Position numbers and translations under genes: made by a program
Assembly: GCA_020744225.1 (NCBI GenBank)
Contig: JAGMWG010000009.1
Coordinates: forward strand, 620,001-684,000
From: Paraphoma chrysanthemicola
Lineage: Eukaryota > Ascomycota > Dothideomycetes > Pleosporales > Phaeosphaeriaceae
Direction: 5' to 3'
Length of the DNA: 64,000 nucleotides
In this document: in pieces, positions 24,001 to 34,222 of the stretch
Layout of the letters: every line of letters starts with the position of its first letter
How positions within the stretch are numbered: the stretch's first letter is position 1
Notes under the pieces: model-generated
What the model was told of the DNA's origin: nothing
The model's database searches: none
Seen by the model: only the letters and a program-made list of their open reading frames with translations

Positions 24001-24614
24001 CAACCTTACAGTATTTGTACTGCGAGAACAACGGTATTGCTTTGACCGGCTTCACCGACCTCGTCAACGCACTTCACCGCAACACGACACTCCTTTACCT
24101 TCCTTCTATGCAAGAAAGTCGACAAATGGCGCTGAAACAGACGGAGGATCAGGTCAAGCAAATGCGTGATGATATTCCGATCAATTCCCAGTACAAAGGA
24201 AGCTCAGTGAGGAGCAGAATCGCCAGCAAGGTCGGAGGCAAAGCACCAAATGAAAAGTCGCATGGCACCGGCTTATCGGATCAAGACATCAAGGCTGCCC
24301 TGGGTCTTGTTGACGAGAGCTGGGCTCGTCAGGAATACCGCTTGCAGCAGTATCTCCAGCGCAATCACAACATCGCAAACGGCATCCCTACGACATTGGA
24401 CGTCGATGAAGAGGACTTTGAGCGACCCGACACAGCGACAAGTCTGGGTAGAATTATCGAGAGGGTCAAGATTGAGAGTACCCCAACAATTGAGAAGGAC
24501 AACCAGCTGGGGGCCCTCTTGCCCGAGCTGGACTATGGTGATACTACGCCTCTGGAGAAGGAGCTGGAGATGTCGTTCGCGCAGAATCGACGGGCCTTCT
24601 CGTCAACTACTTGA
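21013..24614 (+). CDS. PH-like and leucine-rich-repeat protein, CARMIL-like architecture (1153 aa)
   Basis: Four exons: 21013-21533, 21580-22233, 22279-23382 and 23432-24614, introns 45-49 nt, all in phase. ATG at 21013 (MSKDKRRSIFGRGG) is chosen because the open frame upstream has no ATG. The N-terminus is Ser/Arg-rich and disordered. A PH-like domain follows: GEVQTSSSMFRKKKEFLVLTE starts a beta-strand pattern and it ends near LQFGDPDEMFTWLGKIREA, interrupted by a Ser/Thr insert. The rest of the first half is another all-beta-like region. From about residue 560 to 980 there are leucine-rich repeats of the ribonuclease-inhibitor/RanGAP type (for example RKLRRLDFSSC, HLRALELSGCGLTD, RTLRVLYIKY). 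A C-terminal tail without repeats ends the protein. PH followed by LRR is the layout of CARMIL actin-capping regulators; membrane-linked cortical actin or polarity control is an inference. Confidence 0.8.
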
Positions 24615-25267
24615 GCCAGCGGGCATCGACCCCGAACCTACCCAAAACAAACGCAACCGCTTCTGTTTAATACCATCCACTATTCATTCAGCATTCACCA
24701 TCAACGACCGCTACCCTCCACGCCAACATTACGCCGTGGGCGTAATCTTCAAGCTTCATTTGTATCATACTTGTCTTTCCTGCATATGCGTCATTCCACT
24801 GTTTGTAGGGCGTTTCAATCTCACCGCAACATTTCTTCGGTTTTTTTGGCGATATATGAGGGATACACTGGGGAAGTACCGCTTCCTTGCACTTGCACTT
24901 GCATCGGCTGGGCATTTGGGTTTCTTCTGCCAGTTTGATGATACCACCTAGAAGAAGCTTAATAGGCGCTTCAAAAGCTTGAATAAGAAATGATTTGCAT
25001 ACCCAACACAAGTTTTTGGATACGATTTGCACGACTAGATGCGCAGAACCCGTACGACTACAATTCTGATGAGAATGGATATATAGAGAAGCAAGGTGCT
25101 TAGCGCGAGTCTAAATGTCACCCCACGCGCTATCTTCCACATCCCTGCTCCATTTGCACCATCGAACAACTCATGTCCGAGCTTCGATGCTGCACTTTGA
25201 CATCACCCCATCGGAACTTTGACACTCCTCGAAGTCAACTACAATCGCTATCACCGATGATATAATC
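24615..25267. other. Intergenic, 653 bases
   Basis: 3' flank of the PH-LRR gene and promoter of the small two-helix protein gene. No gene, repeat or RNA recognised. Confidence 0.5.
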
Positions 25268-26088
25268 ATGGTTCGCGTCCATGGCACATTAGAAAAAGAC
25301 GACGAGACGAACCAGGCGGCGTGGGAGGCGGCCAAAGGCGCGGCTTGGGGTGGGACGAAGGTATGTCATCTGATTGAATCTTTGTATCATTATTCATTTA
25401 TACTCCTTTCCAATATTGCTTTGTTGGCTTTCGTTGTACGTTATTAGAGTTTTGAGCGGACAGGAGAACGTGAACTTGCAGTTTCTTGTCGCAGTCGTTT
25501 ACGTCATATGGTGCAGTCGTTGCGCGATCTGAGAAGAAGTCCAAGAGACGATATAGCTTAGCTACACTACTATGACCCTGGGACTACAGCGCATGGCAAA
25601 TTTCATGATACTGGATACATTCAAGATATTAGAGCATAGCTAACGTTCGATAGTGGGGCGCTGCATTCGCCATTTTCGGTGGTGTCGCATACACATTATC
25701 ACCACTCTATCGCGGTCTCACAGTCCAATTCAAAACGTAAGTTTGTCTAAACCAGAGCTCCACCAAATTCATTATCAGTTCTTGTCATGAATATTCCGTT
25801 CGCCTTTCATTCCCACACAGCCGATCCTCATCGCTCAATCCCATTCTCCCCCACTACGACCTAGCACTGTTGACCCACGACAGCTACATCCAAATGTCCG
25901 GCATGATCGTCGGTGGCTATCTCGAAGCCGAGAGACGGATGTATATGTACCAATACAACATCCGACATCAAAGGAGGATAGCGCGTGATACGGAGGTATG
26001 GCGCAGGTATGAGGAGGATTACGAAGAGAGGGGAACGCCGGGGGTCGGGGCAGAGAGCAATGTGCACAGGAAAGGGCCTGGTGCGTGA
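25268..26088 (+). CDS. Small two-helix membrane protein, HIG1-like layout (126 aa)
   Basis: Exons 25268-25360, 25654-25736 and 25884-26088. Intron 1 is 293 nt (GTATGT...GCTAACGTTCGATAG) and intron 2 is 147 nt (GTAAGT...GTTGACCCACGACAG). The product starts MVRVHGTLEKDDETN, then WGAAFAIFGGVAYTLSP (helix 1), YRGLTVQFKTYIQMSGMIVGG (helix 2), then EAERRMYMYQ and a charged tail. Two short helices linked by an Arg/Gln-containing loop resemble the HIG1/Rcf group of mitochondrial inner-membrane proteins, but identity is too weak to name it. An alternative acceptor 63 nt earlier (exon from 25821) keeps the frame and would insert 21 residues. I prefer the shorter form because it gives a continuous second helix. 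None of the exons is long enough to stand out as an ORF on its own. Confidence 0.7.
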
Positions 26089-26386
26089 TGTGAGCCTTTA
26101 CATGATGGTATGAGCTCATGACGGGTGGGATTGTTAGGAACTGGTACCAGATAGAGGATAGATAGGGCGGGAAAGGCGATAAGGGCATTATGGCACTTTT
26201 TGTACGATAGAACACAATACCTATCGAGGTTTTAAGAATCTAAGTTGTCCTCCGAAGCTAAGTACTTGTTCGTCCGGTTCGAGTGATTGCAGTGCTCTGC
26301 TCTTATGTTGCACAATCACCCGGAAGTAAGTCCACTGGCTCATGAACTATAGGCTGAAGGCCAGGTCCCGTTCTCTGATCATCTGT

Positions 26387-27388
26387 TCATGCAAGGAAGA
26401 CCGGATTTCTCCCAAGGTACTCCTCCAACGTCGTCAACCTCCCCAGTGTCTCCGCCTGCTCCGCAGCCCAGGCCACTTTCTCATCGGTTCCCAGTCCATA
26501 ATATCCATACATCGCCTGTGCCTGGAACCCCTCGACAAATATCTCCGCAAACCCGCCCAGAAACTCAATACTTTTCGCAAACTCCTCGACTGAAACCTGC
26601 TGGTACACGACGTTCTTTCCTGTTGTTTTACGAATGGCAGCAACAATCTCATCCTGGGTATACAACCCCTGACTCGCGAGCATCGTAACACCAGCAAACT
26701 TATCCGGTGCAGCCAATATCGCCCCAACGAATTTGCCAAGATCAGCTACAGCGTCGATGTATGGCATCTTGTTTGATGCAGGCAGCGGGCGTTGAAGTGC
26801 CCATACTTCATCTTCATTTCCAAGCTCTCCTGCCACACGCCTTGGGTTCAAAAACCCCTGCGCTCCAAAATTCTGCATAAACATTCCAGGACTGACAAAC
26901 GCGCACTTCATTTCTACTCCATCTTCCTCGCAGCGCTTACGTATGTACGCTTCGGTAGCAGCTTTGGCATCGAACGGCGTCACGGCTGTGAATTGGCCTG
27001 AACTCATATCCCGCACGCTCGGCAAGGTGCTGAATATGAAGTACGAGACTCCACATGTGATTGCGGCGTCGCACATGTTGCGTCCCATGCTGTACTCCAG
27101 GTCGAACCGATCAGGGCCAAAGACTGGTGCGTTCATGGCGAAGACGACGTCCACACCGGCGAGCGCGGTGAGCAGGCTAGATGTGATAGTGGCGTCGCCG
27201 TGGACCAGGGTGATGTTGTCGGGGCCGTAGCGGTCTGTGAGCGCAAGGGCGGCGGGAGATGCTGGGGTGCGGGAGATGAGGCGGAGGGAGTAAGTGCGTG
27301 AGAGGGACGGGGAAGAGAGAATGTGGGATGTGAGCGAGGAGCCTTGTTGGCCTGTTGCGCCGAAGATAGCGAGGGTTTTCTTTGACAT
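26387..27388 (-). CDS. NmrA-like NAD(P)-binding protein (333 aa)
   Basis: Intronless 333-codon frame with ATG at 27386-27388. It begins with the Rossmann dinucleotide motif IFGATGQQGSSL (G-x-x-G-x-x-G), followed by VHGDATITSSLLTALAGVDVVF, the second strand-helix of the fold, and SYFIFSTLPSV in place of the usual 'STL' site. This matches the NmrA/HSCARG subfamily of atypical short-chain dehydrogenases, which lack the Tyr-x-x-x-Lys catalytic pair and often act as redox-sensing regulators or as isoflavone-reductase-like enzymes. The length is usual for the family. No clustered biosynthetic genes are present, so a metabolic role cannot be assigned. A TATA element lies about 95-100 bases upstream. 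Confidence 0.9.
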   Translation of the reverse strand: MSKKTLAIFGATGQQGSSLTSHILSSPSLSRTYSLRLISRTPASPAALALTDRYGPDNITLVHGDATITSSLLTALAGVDVVFAMNAPVFGPDRFDLEYSMGRNMCDAAITCGVSYFIFSTLPSVRDMSSGQFTAVTPFDAKAATEAYIRKRCEEDGVEMKCAFVSPGMFMQNFGAQGFLNPRRVAGELGNEDEVWALQRPLPASNKMPYIDAVADLGKFVGAILAAPDKFAGVTMLASQGLYTQDEIVAAIRKTTGKNVVYQQVSVEEFAKSIEFLGGFAEIFVEGFQAQAMYGYYGLGTDEKVAWAAEQAETLGRLTTLEEYLGRNPVFLA

Positions 27389-28395
27389 GATTTGGGGGAT
27401 GGTATATTTAAGTTTGTGATTGGTGCTGAGGTTTGCGTAGTGAGACTCTTGATGTGGATGGAATGATGCCTAAGGTGCAGTTTATATAAGTCTCCATTAT
27501 TCAAGGATAGAGTCACTTCCACATCATGTCTTCCGTGATTGTGTGTCCGCTTCGTTCCTGTGTACGAATGGATTGCCTAAACCGGCTGGAAACACAATGT
27601 TGCCTGTAAGCAGAGACATATCTTTTCTGACATTGAGCGAGCAATTTCACTGGTGGTCTGGTAGGTTTGGCCGGCCCCGACGGATATGAGGGACAACAAG
27701 ACATTGCGTCTTCACAAGACGGTTGAAGGCAGGAGATACGAAGACTGGGACGATGCATTTGCTTTTTGTGAAGCTTTATGTGGAAGTCTTACCATCAAAG
27801 GAGTACCATGATCTTACAACATTCGGTCCCATGCAACAACGAACATAACTTAGCGGCCAGTTGGAGGGCACTTGGCTTCATCCAAAGCGCCTACCATTAA
27901 TGCTTGGGTTCCAGTGAGAAGTTTGAACTTTCCTGATTCGAATAAGGATATTGCTTCGTCGCAGCATCTCGATATCAAGTCACCATTCGCCGCAACCCGC
28001 CGTCCGGACTGGTCCGGAAGCCGGTTGGCCATTCTTTGCAGCGCAACAACACAACAGCAACAATTAACCCCACTTTACAAAAGCGTAGCTGCAAGGCAGT
28101 ATGGAGGTTCCAGACTGTACTTGCGCATTTGAAGGTAAGAGCTGCACCGTCGTGACTGTCATTGAGTCTTGTTGGTCCAGGTCCTTGTGTCCGAGTTGAG
28201 AGAGCGAGAGCTCCATTCGTACTTCAGCGCAACTGGCCAATGACGTGCTGCTTAGGTAACCAAGGCCGCCCACTGCGCCGCTTCCCCAAATGCCACATTT
28301 ACTGTTTGCTTCCTTCTCCAGGCAGCACCTGCTGATCCTCGCCCACCACAAGCTGTCCGACACTTCTCCACGCTCATTCACAGCTTCAGCCCAAC
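27389..28395. other. Divergent intergenic region NmrA-like / Derlin
   Basis: About 1 kb between divergent genes. Contains the TATA element of the NmrA-like gene; ORFs of 60-116 codons have no support. Confidence 0.5.
27481..27489 (-). promoter_or_regulatory. TATA box of the NmrA-like gene
   Basis: TTATATAAA on the minus strand, about 95-100 bases before the ATG. A clear TATA sequence is a mark of regulated fungal genes. Confidence 0.5.
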
Positions 28396-29619
28396 ATGGA
28401 TGTCTTTTGGACACTCCCGCCGGTCACCAGGTAAGCTCGCCGTGCTTGTTCTGGAGCTCCTCGGTACATTGAACAACGTCTAACAGCTGCACTACAGGAC
28501 CATTACCGCCCTCGCAGTCGTCGTTTCGGCCGCGGGATACGGTGGCATCATTAGCTTGAGTCAATATGTCTTCTTCAGCCCATTCGTGTTCACCACCAAG
28601 ATGTGGCCGCAGATCTGGCGTGTGTTCTCCGCGTTTCTCATCACGAAGCCGAAGTTCGCGATTCTGCTCGACCCATACTTTTGTTACCAGTATGGTAGCG
28701 CCATTGAGCGCGAGTCGTCGCGGTTCGCCCAGCCCGGCGACTTCTTCACATATACTGCCTTTGTTGCGTCGGTAATAGTCGTGAGTACATCCAGCATCTA
28801 CGTACAGTCACAGTCCCCGCACTTGTTTCTTCTACACGTAACGCATCGACTCACGTCTGCGTCTGCCGCAATACCTCGAAATATCTGCCCGCCCAGCCTA
28901 CAAATTCTAGCTGAAGCGGTTCCTGGAATCGAGGGAGAGTACCCTTGCACATCACGCCGTTCCGTCATTCGCATAATCCAAATAGGGATGCGTGTGGTGG
29001 TGTAAGCATGGTGGGATCGCCGTTTAGGTAGCCTTTCGTGGACGCTGCAATTCCACTGGGCGGTTATGGCTCCCTACATATCAATACTTCCCTGCTCTAT
29101 TCGATCATGTACGGAGCAATTGCTGACACGCAAAAGGCACTCGCAGGATACGGTCTCAACACATACACCTTCCTCCCGGCACTATCGCTGGCATATGCGT
29201 ACACCTTCGCGCAGGACAATCCAACACGTCAAGTCAGTTTCTTCATAATCACCTTCGACTCGAAATATCTCCCTTTCGCTCTGCTGTTCATGACCTTCAT
29301 CATGGATGGTCCCGGAGATGCGGCCGCCCAGCTTACTGGCCTGATCGCCGCGCATCTGTACGACTTTCTGACACGGATATGGCCCACTTTTGGTGGTGGA
29401 AGGAACATTATATTCACACCTCAGATTGTGAAGCGATGGTTCGGTGCTGGAGGAGCGGGCACGGTGCAGAACAGGGGATATGGATTTGCAGTGCAGGGAC
29501 GGGGACGAGCAACTGGAACGGGCGCTGGTGCGCCGGATGCGGCCGCTGCGGGCAGGAGCACGGGGGTCAGCAACACGTGGGGAAGCGTCGGGCCTGGAAG
29601 GAGACTTGGTGATGAATGA
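28396..29619 (+). CDS. DFM1: Derlin, ER-associated degradation membrane protein (266 aa)
   Basis: Exons 28396-28430, 28498-28780 and 29137-29619. The first exon has only 35 nt (MDVFWTLPPVT). Intron 1 is 67 nt, intron 2 is 356 nt (GTGAGT...GCTGACACGCAAAAG). Derlins are inactive rhomboid-fold proteins of the ER membrane that retrotranslocate misfolded proteins to Cdc48. Visible family features are SPFVFTTKMWPQIWRVFSAF (the 'W' and 'WR..T.F' signature of the L1 loop), GSAIERESSRF, LAYAYTFAQDNP, and hydrophobic segments throughout. The C-terminus NTWGSVGPGRRLGDE is an SHP-like box, the Cdc48-binding motif, which favours the Dfm1-type over Der1. The long second intron is unusual for this window; its acceptor is AAAAG, so the join is less certain than the others, though it restores the family sequence. 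Confidence 0.87.
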
Positions 29620-29829
29620 CCGCTTGTGTGAACTTCTCACATACCATATTTGTACGGTTGCATCATGGGAACTACGTCAGGGTAAAACCAAGCGTCAAGT
29701 TCAAGCAAAACCAATCGTCAAACAATCATCAAAAAGGTTCAATCTGCAACATCACCAGTACTCTGTTCGACATTGCCGCCATGATATTACGTCTGATGAT
29801 TCTTCATTCTCTAACATCCTGCTCCGCAA

Positions 29830-30324
29830 TCAAGCCTTCTTCCCACTCCCTGCCGGGTTCGAAGGCCCATCTACCGCCCGCTCTACGTGTCCGGCAATTC
29901 CATCCTTGCTCGCATCAAACTGGCTTCCAATCGCACCGTCCTTACTGAACGGTCCCCCTACAGCCTGTGGGATCTGACCTAGTGCGCCATCCGGGTTAAA
30001 CTGCTTGCCGATTGCACCAGCAGACGAAAGGATCGAAGGGTTCTGGGCATGTGTTAGCAATGCATTCAAAGAGAAGATAGAGGTAAGCGTTGGAGCGGTG
30101 TATGTAAGTTGTGTCTATAATGGCAGAAGAGGTAATTTAGGGGATATGTGTGAAGGAGGACGTACACCCTGAGGAATCGCATTGGTGCCCTTGTTCGCGC
30201 CCAATTTATCCGCCGCACTGGTCGTCTTATCCGTCATATTTGCTGTGTTTGACGCTTGAGTTAATGTTTGCTGCGCAGAGGTAGGAGTAAGTTGCTCGGC
30301 GAGGGGGTTGAGTGACTTTGGCAT
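29830..30324 (-). CDS. Small glycine/alanine-rich protein with GAIGxQF-type repeats (123 aa)
   Basis: Exons 30166-30324 and 29830-30042, joined across a 123-nt intron (GTACGT...GCTAACACATGCCCAG) in phase. The N-terminal half (MPKSLNPLAEQLTPTSAQQ) is polar and rich in Thr/Ala. The C-terminal half is made of imperfect repeats: SAGAIGKQFNPDGALG, VGGPFSKDGAIGSQFD, then SKDGIAGHVERAVDG. No signal peptide or membrane helix. Similar short repeat proteins are common in filamentous ascomycetes, some stress- or conidiation-related, but I cannot assign a function. A TATAAA lies about 55 bases upstream of the ATG, consistent with a strongly regulated gene. Confidence 0.65.
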
Positions 30325-30759
30325 GTGGTTGGTATTATGATGGGTGAGATGCCGAATCTATTCAAGGATGTGTCAGGGTTTATATGCGGAGAAGGCAATG
30401 TGTGGGATGATTTGTGCTGCGTATGGAGTGCGTCACGGTGGTGAGGGTCTGGTGATGTCATGATGAATCAAAGACATAGTGGACGTAGCGAAGTCGATTA
30501 TGTGGCTAAGGATAGCATCCGTGGATCTCGATATGCGGTATAGGGTATGTGATCTGTGGATTTGAACGTGATTCGTGGTGGTGTTGTGGGCATGTGCGTG
30601 TCATTCTGATTGTCATAGTGGCGGGACTTGGCCTTCGACGCAAACATCCATAACGAACTTCACGGATGTGATTGAATGCAACGAATTGGATATCCAACTT
30701 AGTTACGGATGCATCCGCTCAATTGCACTGTCATTTTTGCTATTCTTTCGTGACTCAAA
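30325..30759. other. Intergenic, 435 bases
   Basis: Promoter of the small repeat protein gene and 3' flank of RPA49. Nothing else recognised. Confidence 0.45.
30379..30384 (-). promoter_or_regulatory. TATA element of the small repeat-protein gene
   Basis: TATAAA on the minus strand, about 55 bases before the ATG at 30324. Confidence 0.4.
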
Positions 30760-32244
30760 TTACTTTTTTCCCTTGCGCGGTCCGCCAACCTTTGGGAATT
30801 GCAATGGAAGCTTCAGCTTCGCAATGCTGTGGTTGATTGACTCGGCCTTGGTCAATTTGTACTTTGCGAGTTCTGTGGCCGTCGGATTGTTCACTCTGCA
30901 ACCAAGTTCTTGGAAGTACGCTTTGATCCTATCGGTTTTGTTAGTCACAAGTAGTTCAAGTGGTGCGGGGAGTCCTACTCCTTGTTCTCGAGCTTCAGGT
31001 CGTCCCGTAGATCGTTCACATCTACTTCAAAGTTGTCAACTATTAGGGCTGCGGCGGCGATGTGTGTCATGAGATTGTCGATGTTCCATCGCGGCATTTC
31101 GAAGGAGCTGATGAGTTAGTGGCTGTACATTCGCGCATTTGATTCCACTTACTCTGAAGGCGCAAACTTTCTCCTTAGGGCCATGACGCTGCCTGCTGGT
31201 GCGTCGTCACCCATCATATCCTCCAGCTGACCCTTCTTTGGTATCTTCTTTGGTCGACCTGCTCCACCGCCGCCCAGCGCCGCAGCAAAGCTAATGCTGA
31301 GATAAATGAAGCGCAGCACCTTCAGCTTTTGTATCTGCTTGTTCCGGACGAGCGAGAGCATACGCTTCGCCACAAATCGGCTTGTCAAATCCAGACCTCG
31401 TCCTGCTTCAGAAGCATCTATCCAATCCTTGACCTCAATGAGAGTCATGAGCTCGCTGCCGACGACAGTCTCGATTGAATATACATCAGTCGGGTACTCT
31501 GCCGCAAGATTGGGGGTAGGTCGGGGTTTGGAGCTGTCTACAGCAGCTGCGAGATCCTCCTTTGTGGGCATGGCGCCAATCGCCAACGTCATGTTGCTCA
31601 GGATGTTCTCGGCAACAGATTCGTTCCTCGATGAAGTCGGGTCGCCGGGCTTGCCGCTACTGATGGCGTTCAGGGTCATGTCCTCAATCGCCTTTCTCGA
31701 TTTCTTGGAACCAAACTCGGCTGCCAGCGCATGGCGTTTCGCCATCATAGTAGCCTGGCGCGCCTCTAATTTCTCCTGCTCTTCGCGCATCTCTTTCGTT
31801 TCACTTCGTAATGTGCTTCGGACTGTGACTCTCTTCACTGGAACCAGTTGCAACTTGTTAGTCGCGGGATCAAAGACACCGACATAGTCCTTGAGCTGGG
31901 TCTCCGAGCTGCCATCTTGCTCCTCCTGCGCCGTGTAGTCTAGACGGGGATGCTCCGAGGACTGGAGCAGTAGGGTGTGACTCGCGCCTTCCGGCAGGAT
32001 CTTTGTGCGTTTGTAGGGATTGAATGAGATGGTAGGAGGGAATTTCAGGCCGGGTGTAGTGGCTGCGCGCAATTAGCTTCACTGTGGCCGTCTTTTCTGC
32101 GTGATGTCGCTCACCTAGCAACGGCCCCAGCGTTTCCTTGTTCTCGAGTATCTCCACCTGGATCTTTGTTTCTGGCGCAATTGCGACCTTCTTCTTCGGT
32201 CGCTCTGTTCCGTCCTCGCGTCTCTTTCTCTTCTTCTCCGACAT
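30760..32244 (-). CDS. RPA49: RNA polymerase I subunit Rpa49 (445 aa)
   Basis: Four exons: 32115-32244, 31153-32062, 30979-31107 and 30760-30928, introns 45-52 nt, all in phase. The start MSEKKRKRREDG (ATG 32242-32244) is a basic nuclear-localisation-like stretch. The dimerisation part that pairs with Rpa34 follows (FPPTISFNPYKRTK...DYVGVFDPATNKLQLVPVKR). A linker with the conserved VRSTLRSE region leads to the C-terminal tandem winged-helix domain (YPTDVYSIETVV, FVAKRMLSLVRNKQIQKLKVLRFIYL, PRWNIDNLMTHI, IKAYFQELGCRV). Rpa49 helps initiation and processivity of rRNA transcription in the nucleolus. Length is normal. The last two exons are short and easily missed. Divergent from the promethin-like gene. 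Confidence 0.93.
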
Positions 32245-32578
32245 GGTGTTGTAGGTGTGGTGCGTAGTCAACGGCGTTGTGTTCGAACTTTTTCCGATCT
32301 CGAATTGGCAGAATTGGGCGGTGAAGCTCGCTTAGGCAACGCGACGACAGGGATCTCGGAAGCGCGCTCCGGCATGACGTCGACGCGATTACCGCGTCGC
32401 TGCAAGTGCATTGCTTATGAACCACTGCAAACATGCAGGCTCGATGGGCCTCTGTACCGAGCTTGACAGCCTGCGCTTCTTGAAATACACATCTGAATAA
32501 TCCACTATTTCGTCATCGCCCTTCAACGAAACAGACACCTCACTAATCGTCATTCACAATTCAATTAAAGGATTCACC
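32245..32578. promoter_or_regulatory. Divergent promoter RPA49 / promethin-like
   Basis: 334 bases between two divergent ATGs; both promoters and leaders must lie here. No recognisable site picked out. Confidence 0.5.
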
Positions 32579-33403
32579 ATGTCGACCCTCATAAGCCACG
32601 CGCAACGCACAGCAGGCAATGTAGGCACACAGCTACAGTCCACGACCGATAGACTTCTGCCGCCCGCCGAACGCGAAAAGAAGCTCAAAGATCTACGCGA
32701 CTTCACCAACCGCAATCCCAAACTCACCGTAAGCTTGCAAGACTATTCTGACGCTGAGGAGTGAGTTGACATCTCTCCAGGCCTTCCTCGCCTTCCAGAT
32801 TGCACTTGCCGGTCCTCCTTTTATTTTGTTTCTTACCTTTGCCGCATCTACCCTGCTCATCTCCCTGTCGACAGCACTTCTCTTCGCCCTGACCTCTGCC
32901 CTCGTCTACACGTTCTTCGCGGTCGGCATCGCGCTCTTCTTCCTCGTTCCCACGCTCTTCCTCGCCAGCTTTGCAGCTACTTTCTTCTTTCTGTGGTGTC
33001 TCGCCGCGTACCTAGTCCTGCAACGTTTCAACGAGGGTGAGGCGCCAGCAAAGCGCGGCACCAGAGTAGGCGATACGTTGCACGGGCTGACAGGCGGTAG
33101 ACTGGACTGGATGGCGGGTGGAAAAGAACGAAGGCCGGTGGAGATTAGCAGGGCACAAGATGTGGCGGATAAGAATGGTTCCAAGGATTACGATGGCGGT
33201 GGTAATCCATCGCGCCAGGGCGGTGATGGACATTTGATTGGAAACGAATGGGAGGCGAAATGGTCTGAAGGCACTCAGCAACGGCAAAAGGATTTTGCGA
33301 AGAGTCTGGACATCAAGGTTGATACGATCGTAAGTCGAATTTTACAAGAAGCCGGAAGACGACCTAACACTCTTTGTAGACACCACCACAACGCGCTTCC
33401 TAG
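32579..33403 (+). CDS. Promethin/Ldo-like lipid-droplet protein (240 aa)
   Basis: Exons 32579-32728, 32781-33329 and 33380-33403, introns 52 and 50 nt. The last exon encodes only TPPQRAS and stop. After a 50-residue soluble N-terminus (MSTLISHAQRTAGNVGTQL) there is a very hydrophobic stretch of about 95 residues with two helical-hairpin-like blocks (AFQIALAGPPFILFLTFAAS, then repeated Leu/Phe/Ala segments), followed by a hydrophilic Gly/Lys/Asp-rich tail. This is the layout of promethin/LDAF1 and yeast Ldo16/Ldo45, seipin partners at ER-lipid-droplet contacts. Identification rests on topology and the N-terminal pattern, so other hairpin membrane proteins are not excluded. ATG at 32579 follows an ACC-type context. 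Confidence 0.68.
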
Positions 33404-34222
33404 TTTCTAAAATTATCCTTTGTAATTGATACGCGGCTTTTTGAGACCCTGCAAACTTTCTCATGCCTGTTTTGATATGATTATTGATCGTAGTGAAGTG
33501 TCAGTGGACACCAGAACCCAAGGCCAGGTTGGCAGTCAGCGGGGTATCCTCCAACAGGTTCAACAACGAGCGAGGAGAGCCTTTTTGGTATCTCTTTTAT
33601 TATACAATACCGAGAACACGCTTTCAAAAAGTCTACCGGGCATGGCACGGTCGTGAGCAAGCGACCCCTCATTGTTCTACGGTTGATATCTGCACTAAAG
33701 CCTTTAGTGTATTGTACCGTACCAACAGTTATCGCAAGCTTTTCTCACACAAACCACTCCACCTTCCTCTTGGCGATTCGCTTCTCGTCTCCACCACTGG
33801 CACTGATACCAGCTTTTGCCCCCCCCCCCCCTTCCCCCCATTATACCATTCCGCAGGTGGCATTCGAATGTCGAAATTCAAGCCCTGTCTTCCAGAGTTG
33901 CAATCAGGCCAACGATCAATTTGGGACCATTTGGTAGCTTCATTATTTCTCGCACGAAGCAGCGAACGAATCCTCTACGTACAGAGTGCAAAGACACGAC
34001 AGCATCAACGGCTCCTGTCGATGATGCGCCACCGCCTTATTCTGAAGGAGGCGGGAGCTTATCCAACATCTCCTCAGGTCGAGACTATTCTTCAGTATCC
34101 GGCACACCCATCCGCACCTTCTACGATATACATGACCCTACTCCGCTGGAATCTTACAAAAATAAATTATTCATAAAGTCCAGCGCCGATCTCCAGCGGC
34201 CGCTCAAAGGCCCAAAGGCACG
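33404..34222. other. Upstream region with coding-like segment and poly-C tract
   Basis: A frame from about 33816 to 34220 contains coding-looking sequence (a DDAPPPYSEGG proline motif, then RTFYDIHDPTPLESYKNK) that leads straight towards the ORF at 34223 but in another frame. It is probably the 5' part of that gene. A poly-C tract lies at its start. Confidence 0.4.
33819..33831. repeat. Poly-C tract (13 C)
   Basis: Thirteen C on the plus strand, followed by TT and six more C. Similar to the tract at 9230. Confidence 0.9.

Noticed and set aside
26270..26300. GGTTCGAGT, resembling a tRNA T-loop
   Set aside because: No acceptor stem, D-arm or anticodon arm could be folded around it.
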